64,000 nt of DNA from Flavihumibacter rivuli (GCF_018595685.2 NZ_CP092334.1:586001-650000); one strand, 5' to 3'; positions 8,412 through 17,091 are shown, counted from the first letter of the stretch. Program-made: numbers and translations. Notes: generated from the letters alone by a model not told the origin.

Positions 8412-9662
8412 ATGCGACGTACCGGTTTTCTTTGGGTGATCATTTTCATTTTGCTGGTCCTGGATACCTATATCTTCCAGGCCCTGAAGCATGTTACCCA
8501 ACCCATGGCCAATAAGACCCGGACCATTGTGCACACCTTGTACTGGGTGGTTTCGGTCTTCACCATTATTACCCTTATCGCCCTTCCTTACCTGCAGAAT
8601 GCGAATATCCCCAAGGCCTTGAGGACCTACCTGTTCGCTACGGTGGTAGGCCTGTTCTTTGCCAAGCTCATCGCGGTGATCTTCCTGGTGGTGGATGATG
8701 TGAGAAGGGGGATGATGTGGACAGTAGGGAAACTGTATAGCAATCCATCTGTACCTGTCTCCGAAAGTTCGGATGGTATCACCCGTTCCACCTTCCTCAG
8801 CTGGATGGGCTTTGCTGCAGGCGGAACCTTGTTTGGCTCTTTGCTCTATGGCTTTACCAATAAATACAATTACCAGGTCAAGAAAAAGCAGTTGAGCTTC
8901 CCCAACCTCCCTGCCAATTTCCATGGGTTGAAAGTGGTGCATATCAGCGATATCCATTCAGGGAGCTTTACGGATAAATTGGCCGTGGAAAAGGGTATCC
9001 GGAAGATCCTGGACCTGGAACCCGACCTCATTCTCTTTACCGGCGACCTGGTGAATGACCGGGCAGTAGAGATGGATGAGTACAAAGAACTCTTCAGTAA
9101 ACTGAAGGCGCCCATGGGGGTGTACAGTACGTTGGGTAACCACGATTATGGCGACTATTACCAGTGGGGTTCAAAGGAAGAAAAGATGGCCAACCTCGAG
9201 GCCCTGAAAAAGGTACACGAAGAAATGGGCTGGCGCTTGCTGATGAACGAACATGTAGTGCTGGATCGCGATGGCCACCAGATCGCCTTGCTGGGTATTG
9301 AGAACTGGAGTGCCAAAGGCAATTTCCCCAAGTACGGTAAATTGAAGGAAGCCTACGAAGGCGCGCAACACCATCCCTTCAAGATACTGATGAGCCATGA
9401 CCCCAGTCACTGGGATGCGGAAGTTCGGTTAGGCTATACCGATATAGACCTTACGCTGAGTGGCCATACGCATGGCATGCAGTTCGGTGTGGAATTACCA
9501 GGCATCCGCTGGAGCCCTGTACAATACATGTACAAGCAATGGGCGGGATTGTATGAGAACGGCAGGCAGAGGCTCTATGTGAACCGTGGCTTCGGTTTCA
9601 TCGGCTATCCGGGCAGGGTGGGGATCCTTCCTGAGATCACGGTGCTGGAGTTGGTGGGGTAA
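8412..9662 (+). CDS. Membrane-anchored metallophosphoesterase
   Basis: A 416-residue protein. Four hydrophobic segments occupy about residues 1-140. A calcineurin-like phosphoesterase domain follows, with motifs in order VVHISDIHSG, LFTGDLVND, LGNHDYGD, MSHDPSHWD and LSGHTHGMQ, which supply the dinuclear metal ligands. The layout matches the YkuE/YaeI-like family; YkuE and YaeI members act on lipids or phosphodiesters, but the substrate here is unknown. It probably shares a transcript with the FMN reductase. Confidence 0.88.
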   Translation: MRRTGFLWVIIFILLVLDTYIFQALKHVTQPMANKTRTIVHTLYWVVSVFTIITLIALPYLQNANIPKALRTYLFATVVGLFFAKLIAVIFLVVDDVRRGMMWTVGKLYSNPSVPVSESSDGITRSTFLSWMGFAAGGTLFGSLLYGFTNKYNYQVKKKQLSFPNLPANFHGLKVVHISDIHSGSFTDKLAVEKGIRKILDLEPDLILFTGDLVNDRAVEMDEYKELFSKLKAPMGVYSTLGNHDYGDYYQWGSKEEKMANLEALKKVHEEMGWRLLMNEHVVLDRDGHQIALLGIENWSAKGNFPKYGKLKEAYEGAQHHPFKILMSHDPSHWDAEVRLGYTDIDLTLSGHTHGMQFGVELPGIRWSPVQYMYKQWAGLYENGRQRLYVNRGFGFIGYPGRVGILPEITVLELVG

Positions 9663-9670
9663 TTGTTTAG

Positions 9671-9744
9671 GCCACGAAGGCACGAAGACACTAAGATGCA
9701 CTAAGACGTCTTCGTGTTGCTTCGAGCCTTAGTGTCTTCGTGGC
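9671..9744. repeat. Dispersed inverted repeat (CACGAAGACACTAAG / CTTAGTGTCTTCGTG)
   Basis: The left arm at 9671-9695 (GCCACGAAGGCACGAAGACAC) and the right arm at 9728-9744 form a long imperfect hairpin directly after the phosphoesterase stop. It may also act as a transcription end. A related arm lies at 4511-4558. Confidence 0.65.
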
Positions 9745-9835
9745 GAAAAGAACACCAACTATTTACGATACAATTAACATCGCCATTTTCGTGTTGGCAT
9801 AACAGTTGGGAAATAATAAGCAAAACCAACGCAAT

Positions 9836-10429
9836 ATGAAGACTACTCTAATGGGCATGCTGCTCCTCTTGCTCGGCAGCACCTGCGTAAAGGCACAAGG
9901 TTTCCACCTGGGTATCAAAGGCGGCGCCAATATCACCAAGGTAGATGGTAAAGCCATGAGCGAAGAATTCAATTATGGCTATAACCTTGGCGGTTTTGCA
10001 GAGATCGGCCTCGGCAAGAAATGGCTGCTTCAGCCGGAAGTGATGTTCAACCAGTACACCACCCAAACGGGAACCGACTTCGAAGACATTTTCAACAATG
10101 CCCTTCCCGGATCCAATGAAACCAAAGTGAAACTGAATTACCTGTCAATCCCTGTGTTGCTGGGTTACCGGCTGACCGATTGGCTGAGCCTGAATGCAGG
10201 CCCACAATTCGGTATCCTTATGAACAGCGATAAGAACCTTTTTGAGAATGGCGAAGACGCATTCAAGAATGGTGCGGTATCCCTGGTGGGCGGTGCCCAG
10301 GTCAATATTGGCGCCTTCCGCTTCAGTGGCCGTTATTTCACCAACCTTAACGATATCAATACTGCCGAGGTGAGCAATCCCTGGCAGAACAAAGGATGGC
10401 AGTTGAGTGTCGGCATCAAGATATTGTAA
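9836..10429 (+). CDS. Outer membrane beta-barrel protein (PorT-like)
   Basis: A 197-residue protein with a signal peptide (MKTTLMGMLLLLLGSTCVKAQ) and alternating beta strands typical of the Bacteroidota outer-membrane barrel family (OMP_b-brl_2), starting FHLGIKGGANIT and ending with an aromatic-rich last strand (WQLSVGIKIL). The start at 9836 is chosen over 9806 because the signal peptide begins there. The function of this family is generally unknown. A strong terminator follows. Confidence 0.85.
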   Translation: MKTTLMGMLLLLLGSTCVKAQGFHLGIKGGANITKVDGKAMSEEFNYGYNLGGFAEIGLGKKWLLQPEVMFNQYTTQTGTDFEDIFNNALPGSNETKVKLNYLSIPVLLGYRLTDWLSLNAGPQFGILMNSDKNLFENGEDAFKNGAVSLVGGAQVNIGAFRFSGRYFTNLNDINTAEVSNPWQNKGWQLSVGIKIL

Positions 10430-10453
10430 TATCTATCCCTCATCAATTTTTTT

Positions 10454-10485
10454 GAAGCCCTTCATTGGAAGGGCTTCTGTATTTT
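10454..10485 (+). terminator. Rho-independent terminator
   Basis: A perfect 10-bp stem, GAAGCCCTTC / GAAGGGCTTC, with an ATTG loop. It has a T-rich tail and a T-run ahead of the stem, and lies 25 bases after the outer-membrane protein stop. Confidence 0.8.
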
Positions 10486-10502
10486 AGCGAAAATTTTTCG
10501 CA

Positions 10503-11315
10503 ATGTCTTTACAGCAATCGATACAGGAAGCCTGGGCCAACCGGGAATTATTAAAAGAGAACAACTATCGTCACGCCGTGCGTGCCGTGATAGAAGAAGT
10601 GGATAAGGGCCGCCTCCGTGTGGCTAGCCCGGAAGGGGATGGCTGGGTGGTGAACGAATGGGTGAAGCAGGCCATCCTTATGTACTTTGGTATCCAGACC
10701 ATGAAGACCTGGGACCTTCCCCCGTTTGAGTTCTACGATAAGATGGAACTAAAGAAAGGCTACGAAGCACTGGGTGTACGTGCCGTTCCGCATGCGGTTG
10801 CCCGTTATGGCGCATTCATCGCGAGGAATGTGGTGCTGATGCCCAGCTATGTGAATATCGGTGCCTATGTAGATGAAGGTACCATGGTAGATACCTGGGC
10901 AACTGTTGGCAGTTGTGCACAGATCGGCAAGGGTGTACACCTAAGTGGTGGTGTGGGTATCGGCGGTGTGCTGGAACCCTTGCAGGCCGCTCCTGTGATC
11001 ATTGAAGACGGCTGCTTCATCGGTTCCCGTTGTATTGTGGTGGAAGGCGTAAGGGTAGAGAAGGAAGCCGTGCTGGGCGCCAATGTAGTGCTGACCCAGA
11101 GCACCAAGATCATTGACGTGAGTGGTCCTGAGCCCATTGAATACAAGGGAAGGGTGCCGGCCAGGAGCGTGGTGATCCCCGGAACCTATGCCAAGAAATT
11201 CCCTGCAGGCGAGTACAATGTGAGTTGCGCGCTGATCATTGGCCAGCGCAAGCCCAGTACCGACCTCAAGACCAGCTTGAATGACGCGCTGCGTGACTTT
11301 AACGTAAGCGTATAA
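10503..11315 (+). CDS. dapD: 2,3,4,5-tetrahydropyridine-2,6-dicarboxylate N-succinyltransferase
   Basis: DapD transfers a succinyl group from succinyl-CoA in the succinylase branch of diaminopimelate/lysine synthesis. The 270-residue length is typical. An N-terminal helical domain (about 1-100) precedes a left-handed beta-helix of hexapeptide repeats (about 105-240), with conserved segments VNIGAYVDEGTMVDTWATVG and GVLEPLQAAPVIIEDG. With dapB nearby this indicates the succinylase branch of lysine synthesis. A clear terminator follows. Confidence 0.95.
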   Translation: MSLQQSIQEAWANRELLKENNYRHAVRAVIEEVDKGRLRVASPEGDGWVVNEWVKQAILMYFGIQTMKTWDLPPFEFYDKMELKKGYEALGVRAVPHAVARYGAFIARNVVLMPSYVNIGAYVDEGTMVDTWATVGSCAQIGKGVHLSGGVGIGGVLEPLQAAPVIIEDGCFIGSRCIVVEGVRVEKEAVLGANVVLTQSTKIIDVSGPEPIEYKGRVPARSVVIPGTYAKKFPAGEYNVSCALIIGQRKPSTDLKTSLNDALRDFNVSV

Positions 11316-11341
11316 CCGAAATAATAACAACAATTGTGAAC

Positions 11342-11370
11342 ATGGCCCGGGCAAATGCCAGGGCCATTTT
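11342..11370 (+). terminator. dapD terminator
   Basis: ATGGCCCGGGCA-AA-TGCCAGGGCCAT forms a stem with one bulged base, followed by TTT. It lies 27 bases after the dapD stop and overlaps an upstream ATG of the next gene, which argues that the next gene starts later. Confidence 0.72.
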
Positions 11371-11378
11371 GCTCCTAT

Positions 11379-12302
11379 ATGGCAACCACTACCCGTCAAC
11401 AGGTCACCCTCGCAGGACTGCTGCTCACCCTTTCAGGGGCTATCCTCTTTTCTACGAAAGCCGTTATGGTAAAACTGGCTTTCCGGGATACCCATGTGGA
11501 TGTGGTGGTATTGCTGGCCCTGAGGATGTTGTTTGCCCTTCCTTTTTATCTCGGGGCCGTGTGGATGACAAGGGGCAAGGAGCTTACACCCCTTACGCGG
11601 CAACAATGGCTGAAGGTGATAGTACTGGGATTAATGGGCTATTACCTGAGTAGTCTATTCGACTTTATTGGATTGCAATACATCACGGCCGGTTTGGAGC
11701 GGCTGATCCTTTTCCTTTACCCCACCTTTACGGCCCTGATCAATCATTTTGTATTTGGGCAGCGATTGTCAAGGACCCAGCGTTTTGCCCTGGCCCTGAC
11801 CTATGCGGGGATCCTTTTTGCGTATGTGGGGGAGATCGAACTGGCGGGTGCAGGTAAAGGTTTTGTGGAAGGAAGCCTATGGGTCTTTGCCTGCAGCATC
11901 ACCTACGCGATCTATATCGCAGGAAGCGGCCGGATGATCCCGCAGGTGGGCGTGACGAGGTTCACCGCCTATGCCATGTTATCGGCAACGGCCGGGGTAT
12001 TCCTGCACTTTTTGCTGAAGGTAGATACAGCAGCCATTAGCATCACCGGGACACAATGGGGTTATGGGTTAATGCTGGGGGTGATCGCAACGGTACTGCC
12101 CTCCTTCATGGTGTCGGCGGGTACCCAACGAATCGGGGCCAATAATGTGGCGATCATATCGAGTATCGGTCCGATCTCTACGATCTTACAGGCCTGGGTA
12201 TTCCTGGGGGAGACCATCCACTGGCCGCAGGTAGTGGGGACTATTTTGGTAGTGGCAGGCGTGGTGGCCTTGGGTTGGAAACGCGGCTTGGTTGAGAAAT
12301 AA
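11379..12302 (+). CDS. EamA/DMT family exporter
   Basis: A 307-residue inner-membrane protein with ten predicted hydrophobic segments in two repeated EamA halves (about 15-145 and 160-300). The second half ends with the typical SSIGPISTILQAWVFLGE motif. DMT-superfamily members export amino acids, nucleosides or other metabolites; the substrate cannot be predicted. The ATG at 11379 is preferred because an earlier ATG at 11355 is inside the dapD terminator stem. Confidence 0.88.
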   Translation: MATTTRQQVTLAGLLLTLSGAILFSTKAVMVKLAFRDTHVDVVVLLALRMLFALPFYLGAVWMTRGKELTPLTRQQWLKVIVLGLMGYYLSSLFDFIGLQYITAGLERLILFLYPTFTALINHFVFGQRLSRTQRFALALTYAGILFAYVGEIELAGAGKGFVEGSLWVFACSITYAIYIAGSGRMIPQVGVTRFTAYAMLSATAGVFLHFLLKVDTAAISITGTQWGYGLMLGVIATVLPSFMVSAGTQRIGANNVAIISSIGPISTILQAWVFLGETIHWPQVVGTILVVAGVVALGWKRGLVEK

Positions 12303-12320
12303 AAAAATATGTAGCAACTC

Positions 12321-12350
12321 TTGGTGCGAATAATTTGCTTCGTATATTTG
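12321..12350 (+). promoter_or_regulatory. Bacteroidetes-type promoter of the tRNA-Leu gene
   Basis: TTG at 12321-12323 and TATATTTG at 12343-12350 are separated by 19 bases. This matches the sigma-ABfr consensus TTG-N19-TAnnTTTG. The tRNA starts at 12375, consistent with a short 5' leader. Confidence 0.8.
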
Positions 12351-12374
12351 CACCCCGTTAAGCAATTAACGAAT

Positions 12375-12456
12375 GCCCAGGTGGCGAAATTGGTAGACGC
12401 ACCGTCTTCAGGTGGCGGCGCCGCGAGGTGTGCTGGTTCGAATCCAGTCCTGGGCA
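12375..12456 (+). tRNA. tRNA-Leu (anticodon CAG)
   Basis: A class II tRNA with all arms visible: acceptor GCCCAGG / CCTGGGC, D-arm GCGAAATTGGTAGACGC, and anticodon stem CCGTC/GGCGG around the loop TTCAGGT (anticodon CAG). The long variable arm is CGCC-GCGA-GGTG and the T-arm contains TTCGAAT. The discriminator base is A and the CCA end is not encoded. The gene has its own promoter and terminator. Confidence 0.96.
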
Positions 12457-12457
12457 C

Positions 12458-12495
12458 AAAGCCCCAAACCACGAAAGTGGTTTGGGGCTTTTTCT
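12458..12495 (+). terminator. tRNA-Leu terminator
   Basis: A perfect 15-bp stem (AAAGCCCCAAACCAC with its complement) around a GAAA tetraloop, followed by more T residues. It begins two bases after the tRNA end. Confidence 0.9.
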
Positions 12496-12497
12496 TT

Positions 12498-12580
12498 TCA
12501 CACACATGCGAGCTCGCTCGCTCATGTGTGTGCAAAGAAAAAGCCAACCCTTCGACGCAGGAGAAGGGTTGGGGCTTTGG
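12498..12580. repeat. Two further hairpins after the tRNA terminator
   Basis: CACACACATGCGAGC pairs with GCTCATGTGTGTG, and AAGCCAACCCTTC pairs imperfectly with GAAGGGTTGGGGCTT. The second resembles the tRNA terminator stem. No coding sequence is apparent. They may be remnants of terminator-like repeats. Confidence 0.5.
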
Positions 12581-12651
12581 GTAAGACCAGTCGTTCGGGA
12601 TCGGCTTTAGCCAATCCAGTTTCGCTCACTATCCAGCTCGCTCGCTTTAAA

Positions 12652-12871
12652 CCCCATCGGGGTCTCCCGAAGGGGACCCCGATGTATAAAGACGAAATAA
12701 TTTATCCAACCAACACCTAATCTGATCTTCCAACTACCCGTTGGTCATAAGACACAACGGGGGACAACGGGGATATTTAATCTGTTTGCACCTAGTGGAA
12801 TTTTTCGAGCGTCCCCACTGAATTTGTAACCTACTATTCATCAGGGTCCCCTTCGGTAGACCCTGATGAGG
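12652..12871 (+). repeat. Type-A intergenic repeat element, complete copy 3
   Basis: Bounded by CCCCATCGGGGTCTCCCG... and ...CTTCGGTAGACCCTGATG hairpins. It contains the inner stem CCCGTTG (12737-12743) / CAACGGG (12755-12761) with the conserved loop GTCATAAGACA. Same orientation as the copy at 1430-1650. Confidence 0.82.
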
Positions 12872-12892
12872 AAGAAAAAATATTCTGAAAAA

Positions 12893-13312
12893 TTAATCCT
12901 GTTCATCTCCATCTCCCCGCATTCCTTCCTTCACCGTGAGCCATTCAAGGTAAACCACTATCCCCACCACCACTATTTCCACCAAAAAATAGATAGTGCC
13001 CAGCAAGGTAAGCTGGCCAATATAGCGGATGACTATCCCCAATGATACCAAACAATAGGTGGTATTGCCAATGATAACGGGTATCAACAACCTGGCCGAA
13101 GAAGGGTTAGTGAAGAAGTAACAACCGAAGGAATAGATAGCAAAGATCAATCCTATGAACGCAAGCCCCAGGATAACGGTCTGGGGTAATCCAAAATACC
13201 CACGGAAGGGCAGGACGACCAAAAATAGCAAGGTCATAGTGAGGGTGGCACCCAGTCCGTCTATTAACAGGACTTTGCGGGGGGATTGTATGAGTTGTTT
13301 CAGTCTTCCCAT
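12893..13312 (-). CDS. Hypothetical four-helix membrane protein
   Basis: A 139-residue protein I do not recognise. It has a short basic N-terminus (MGRLKQLIQSPRK) and four hydrophobic segments, at about residues 17-36, 44-64, 72-92 and 98-120, ending in an acidic tail. The start at 13312 gives a normal cytoplasmic N-terminus; an upstream ATG at 13423 would add an unlikely polar leader. It is isolated between repeat elements. Function cannot be inferred. Confidence 0.65.
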   Translation of the reverse strand: MGRLKQLIQSPRKVLLIDGLGATLTMTLLFLVVLPFRGYFGLPQTVILGLAFIGLIFAIYSFGCYFFTNPSSARLLIPVIIGNTTYCLVSLGIVIRYIGQLTLLGTIYFLVEIVVVGIVVYLEWLTVKEGMRGDGDEQD

Positions 13313-13463
13313 AATAGTTGAAATGCGATCATTTTGTATGTGGACTAGGTGTGATATTTTATTTAAATATCCTGAATCATAGGGAGGATAATACAATTTG
13401 ATTCCAGGCCTATTGGATACCACAACTTCCTTCTTTAGTTCTTTATTTGATAGTTATTCTATT

Positions 13464-13543
13464 CATCAGGGTCCCCTTCGGGAGACCCTGATGGGGTGAA
13501 GGTATGGGTACACGCTAGCCCCTCCCGGGAGACCCTGATGGGG
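13464..13543. repeat. Terminal hairpins of the type-A/B repeat family
   Basis: One complete hairpin (CATCAGGGTCCCCTTCGGG... at 13464-13495) and one truncated copy (13518-13543, CCCCTCCCGGGAGACCCTG) lie upstream of the membrane-protein gene and downstream of the PIG-L gene. No element core is present. Confidence 0.7.
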
Positions 13544-13570
13544 TAGAAAGTATAGAATAAATAGCCTGAA

Positions 13571-14353
13571 CTAAAAGAATCCGTTCTTCATCTTTTGATT
13601 GGCCGGTGCCGTGAACTTCCTGAAATAGATACTTTTCTCCTTTTCACTGGTCAGTAGTTCCTTTAGCGCTTCCATTTCTGCTGCTGTCTTCTGCGACTTG
13701 TAGCATTTTTCGGCAGCTATGGCCCGGGAGGCATCCTCATCCGAATACCTGACGGCTACCTGCAGGTACTGTGCATCAACATAGCCCAGGTCTTCGTCAT
13801 CTGTTACCTGTTCCTTTTTCCAGCCAAGAAAGTATAGCGGGTATTTGTCTACCCACCCTTCCCTTAGCAGGATCTCGGTTGTCGCCGCACCGACGACTAT
13901 ATGTTCCGGGTGGCCGTATTCCCCATCGGGACCGAAGGTGATGATGGCGTCAGGATCAATCCGGGTAATATGCTGTTGCAGCTCTTTTAGGAATTGTTTG
14001 CGACCATTCAGGTAGGGACGGACGCCGTTCCGGGTGTCGAGCCTGTCGATTCCTAAATAGATCGGGGGAAGTATTCCCAGTGCCTGGCAGGCGCAAATGG
14101 TCTCCTGCCTGCGAATCCTACCCAAGGAATCCCCTTCGGGTATATTGGTCGCCTTCGGGGAGTATTTACCGTCTGTTGCGATGATGACCTGCACCTGGTA
14201 CCCTTCCCGTGCATATTTGGCCAGGACTGGCCCGATCATGTTTTCGTCATCGGGATGTGCGAATATGCCCAGGATGGTCTTTTGGCTTTTGGTTTGTCCA
14301 TTTACGGCTATTGCCAGTAGCCAGGTGAATAGGAGGAGGGACATCTTTGGCAT
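13571..14353 (-). CDS. Secreted PIG-L/LmbE family deacetylase
   Basis: A 260-residue protein. It has a signal peptide (MSLLLFTWLLAIAVNGQ) and the zinc-binding motif AHPDDE (His33 to Glu37), with further family motifs TDGKYS, GPDGEYGHPEH and YKSQKT. Members hydrolyse N-acetyl groups from amino sugars such as GlcNAc conjugates. The exported form suggests action on extracellular or periplasmic glycans, which is inference. Confidence 0.87.
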   Translation of the reverse strand: MPKMSLLLFTWLLAIAVNGQTKSQKTILGIFAHPDDENMIGPVLAKYAREGYQVQVIIATDGKYSPKATNIPEGDSLGRIRRQETICACQALGILPPIYLGIDRLDTRNGVRPYLNGRKQFLKELQQHITRIDPDAIITFGPDGEYGHPEHIVVGAATTEILLREGWVDKYPLYFLGWKKEQVTDDEDLGYVDAQYLQVAVRYSDEDASRAIAAEKCYKSQKTAAEMEALKELLTSEKEKSIYFRKFTAPANQKMKNGFF

Positions 14354-14424
14354 ATGATAAGGTTAGGTTTGTTATAGGTTGCCATACCCGTTTTCGGTTG
14401 CTCCTGTCTGGTAGTTCGTCAGTT

Positions 14425-14504
14425 CATCAGGGTCCCCTCCGGGAGACCCTGCTGGGGAAGAAAAAATCACACCTCAGCGGGGTCTCCCGAAGGGGACCCC
14501 GATG
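14425..14504. repeat. Pair of type-A/B terminal hairpins
   Basis: Two hairpins in opposite variants (14425-14458, CATCAGGGTCCCCTCCGGG..., and 14472-14504, CCTCAGCGGGGTCTCCCG...) are separated by a short A-rich spacer, with no element core between them. They fill the gap between the PIG-L and ACT-domain genes. Confidence 0.7.
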
Positions 14505-14517
14505 CTCTTTTCTCTCT

Positions 14518-14913
14518 TCATCTTCCCGATAGTTTCCTCAACACTTCCATCGCTTTCTCCACATCATTATGGTGCACAAAAATATGGTCGTGATAATAGG
14601 CCGCTACCACATTGCAGCTGATGCCTTCCTTACTGAGCGCAGTGGCGAAGGCTGCTGTTAATCCCACTGCTTCCAGGGAGGAATGGATGGTAATGGTGAT
14701 CCATGCGGCAATATAGCTATAGGCAAGCCCCAGCTTGTCTGCCAGCTCCTTATGGATGATGAAGGTATGCCCTTCTTCTTCCCTGAAGTACATGATGATG
14801 TCTTCGAACTGCAGATTGCCGGTTTCGGCAAGGGTACAGAAGACATAGTCCCCGGCTACCTGTTTGGGTTCAAGTCCTTTCAGCAATAGGCTAAGGTCTT
14901 TTTCTCCGCTCAT
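14518..14913 (-). CDS. ACT domain-containing protein (COG3602-like)
   Basis: A 131-residue cytoplasmic protein. An N-terminal segment begins MSGEKDLSLLLKGLEP and contains DYVFCTL. A C-terminal ACT-like domain follows (about 70-130), with ITIHSSLEAVGLTAAFATAL. It resembles the COG3602/ACT_7 proteins. ACT domains bind amino acids or other small ligands; the role of this family is unknown. The internal start at 14913 is chosen because homologous proteins begin at the LLKGLEP region. Confidence 0.75.
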   Translation of the reverse strand: MSGEKDLSLLLKGLEPKQVAGDYVFCTLAETGNLQFEDIIMYFREEEGHTFIIHKELADKLGLAYSYIAAWITITIHSSLEAVGLTAAFATALSKEGISCNVVAAYYHDHIFVHHNDVEKAMEVLRKLSGR

Positions 14914-15140
14914 GGTTTTGGTGATATTATCGAAGGCTCTTAAATGGCAATGCTGCTTTTCCGAAATCCTATCCAATGCTCCACGGTTAAATGAAACCCT
15001 GTCTTTACTGGTCTTTCCGGAAACAGTAGCCTTGTCATTCCCAATATAGGATTATTTCTTATTCGGGCCTATGCAGGCAGGATATGGTGTCAGCAGTGCA
15101 ATTGGGGATTTTCCTTATGCGGGATGGGGGTCTTGTTCTT

Positions 15141-15548
15141 TCAGTACCAATCGATGATCCGCTCCCTTAACCGGTCATAGAGGTCTTCTTCCAGGTAGGG
15201 CTCATTTTCCTTAGAAAGGGTATCCAGGTCCTTTTTGATCTGCTCAATGGTTTCGGGTGGAAAAAGTTGGTCGTTCACCAGGTGCTTCCTCAGGTAGGCG
15301 ATCAGGATGGTATGGCAGTTGGCATTGAAATTAATGTTACCATTACGTTGGGCCTCGTCAGCCAGTTTTTCAATGGCCCTGAGCAATTCCCCCTGAACGG
15401 TCTTCGCCTGACCCGATTTGGGGACATAGGTTTGCCAGATATACCTTCCTGTGTCGAGATAGGCTTCCGGGCTCATTTTTTGGGCGCTGGTTGTAAAGGA
15501 ACAGCTCAAGGCAGCTATTGCCAGAAGTATTTGGATGTTGCGGTTCAT
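15141..15548 (-). CDS. Hypothetical exported protein
   Basis: A 135-residue protein with a signal peptide ending near SAQ (about residue 22). The mature part is a mainly helical, charged sequence (from KMSPEAYLDTGRYIWQTY) without a domain I can name. The start at 15548 (MNRNIQILLAI) gives the best signal peptide. It is on the same strand as its neighbours, with more than 100 bases on each side. Confidence 0.7.
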   Translation of the reverse strand: MNRNIQILLAIAALSCSFTTSAQKMSPEAYLDTGRYIWQTYVPKSGQAKTVQGELLRAIEKLADEAQRNGNINFNANCHTILIAYLRKHLVNDQLFPPETIEQIKKDLDTLSKENEPYLEEDLYDRLRERIIDWY

Positions 15549-15671
15549 GGTCGATTTCCGGCTTTTAAGATACCCCAATTTTTGGATGCTTGTACCGTCA
15601 TTGATGGTTGGCTGGCTCCTTTTCCTGGGATGGGTTGATATTTCCCCATTTGTCGTAGCATTGAAGGAAGC

Positions 15672-16493
15672 CTACCGGAGGTAGTCATTGGTCCTGGCTA
15701 GCTGGTATTCGGGAGAGCATTCGAAGAAGTAATTCAAAAGGGTGAGGTGTCCAGCGCCATAAATGACGAGGATCCTGTCCGTTGGTTGGACCGCTATCCG
15801 CTGGATGTTACGGAAGATTTTCAGGTTCCTGCTGAACCACCTCCCTGTTTCAAAATCAACACCGGTAAAATCCCGCTCTTTGGATTCATACTTAAAGAGC
15901 CCGATCAGGTAATTGCCCATGTCTTTTTTAATAGTTGTTTCATCATTGGCCTGTACGAGGGCAGGCAGGATGCCTTTTGTTTTAAAGATCCTGGGTTGGA
16001 TGAATCTTTTGGAAGAATCGGGGTTATGGTTGAAATAATTTTCGAACCGGGTGGCTTCCAAACTGTCCTGTCCATTCAGGATACCATTGATCCGTTCCGT
16101 AAAGTTTCCCCATTCATCTACGCAATACAGTGTTTTGATGCCCAGCTGACTGGCCAGCCTGAATCCTATTTGTTCTGCTTCATCCCTTTTGAGTGAGTAC
16201 TTCCCCTGAACGTATTGGTTAAGGGTAGAATCAGTGACATGTTGTTCCGAAACAAACCTTTCAATAACGATCACCGTTGGTTTGAACCTCGCTATTTTTT
16301 CTGCAATTTGTACAATCTCTTTCTGGTATTTGGGTTCCAGGACATCGATCTGGTCGTTTTTACTGACCTGCTGTACATCAAGGTTGGGAAAATTGAAATG
16401 GAAACACCCCAGGGTCATTACCTCAACCTTTTTATCCTGCGCCCTTAGCGCCGAACAGGAGATAAGCAGGAGCAGGGGTATTAATCTTTTCAT
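15672..16493 (-). CDS. DUF5694 exported protein
   Basis: A 273-residue protein with a signal peptide (MKRLIPLLLLISCSALRAQ). The mature part begins KVEVMTLGCFHFNFPNLD and ends with the conserved IYGAGHLTLLNYF segment. The arrangement resembles DUF5694, which has the general look of the TraB/EreA-like family with conserved His and Glu residues. The function is not known. A hydrolytic role is possible but not shown. Confidence 0.75.
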   Translation of the reverse strand: MKRLIPLLLLISCSALRAQDKKVEVMTLGCFHFNFPNLDVQQVSKNDQIDVLEPKYQKEIVQIAEKIARFKPTVIVIERFVSEQHVTDSTLNQYVQGKYSLKRDEAEQIGFRLASQLGIKTLYCVDEWGNFTERINGILNGQDSLEATRFENYFNHNPDSSKRFIQPRIFKTKGILPALVQANDETTIKKDMGNYLIGLFKYESKERDFTGVDFETGRWFSRNLKIFRNIQRIAVQPTDRILVIYGAGHLTLLNYFFECSPEYQLARTNDYLR

Positions 16494-16515
16494 ACGGATG
16501 GTTGGTTTGAAATAG

Positions 16516-17091
16516 TTATCCCTTCAGTTTGTCGATGAGTTCATCTGTGTTCATTACAATGGCAAATTCATTATGCAAGCTGGCCAATGCGGTATCATGG
16601 ATCAGTTCAGCAGGATAGTTTTGTCCGTCTGCACCAACCTTATTAAAGGTGGCACAAGCATCGGCAACCAGGAAAGTTTCATAACCGTAGTTGCCTGCCA
16701 TCCGGGTAGTGGTGGAAACGCAATGGTCAGTCGTAAGCCCGGCAATGACCAGTTGGCTGATCCCTGCATCGTCTAATTGTTGTTTGAGGTCGGTTCCTAT
16801 AAAAGCACTGTTGACATTCTTTTTGATGACCGGCTCACCTGCTAAGGGTTTCACCAAATCTTTGATCTCATTGCCTTCCTGGCCTTCTGCCAGCCTGGAA
16901 TCGGGATTGGAGGAGCAGTGTTGGATATGGATGACAGGGAGGTTGTTTTCCCTCCAGTAGTGCAATAGCCTCGCTGCGTTCGCTTCGGCAGCCGGGTTGT
17001 TCCTTTGTCCACCCCAATAACTGATATCTTCGAATCCTTTTTGGAAATCTATTAAGACGAGGGCTGGGTTGCCTTCCAATGAAATTGACAT
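16516..17091 (-). CDS. Isochorismatase-family cysteine hydrolase
   Basis: A 191-residue cytoplasmic enzyme with the family triad: Asp15 in LVLIDFQKGF, Lys91 in the VIKKNVNSAF segment and Cys124 in TTDHCVSTT. A cis-peptide motif (VIAGLTTDHC) precedes the nucleophile. Members include nicotinamidases and other amide or ether hydrolases. The substrate cannot be decided here. The gene lies 22 bases upstream of the DUF5694 gene, so they may be cotranscribed. Confidence 0.88.
   Translation of the reverse strand: MSISLEGNPALVLIDFQKGFEDISYWGGQRNNPAAEANAARLLHYWRENNLPVIHIQHCSSNPDSRLAEGQEGNEIKDLVKPLAGEPVIKKNVNSAFIGTDLKQQLDDAGISQLVIAGLTTDHCVSTTTRMAGNYGYETFLVADACATFNKVGADGQNYPAELIHDTALASLHNEFAIVMNTDELIDKLKG

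Noticed and set aside
11355..11378. Earlier ATG start for the EamA exporter
   Set aside because: It lies inside the dapD terminator stem and adds a leader without homology.
12321..12720. Plus- and minus-strand ORFs covering the tRNA-Leu gene and following hairpins
   Set aside because: They translate the tRNA and terminator, so they cannot be real proteins.
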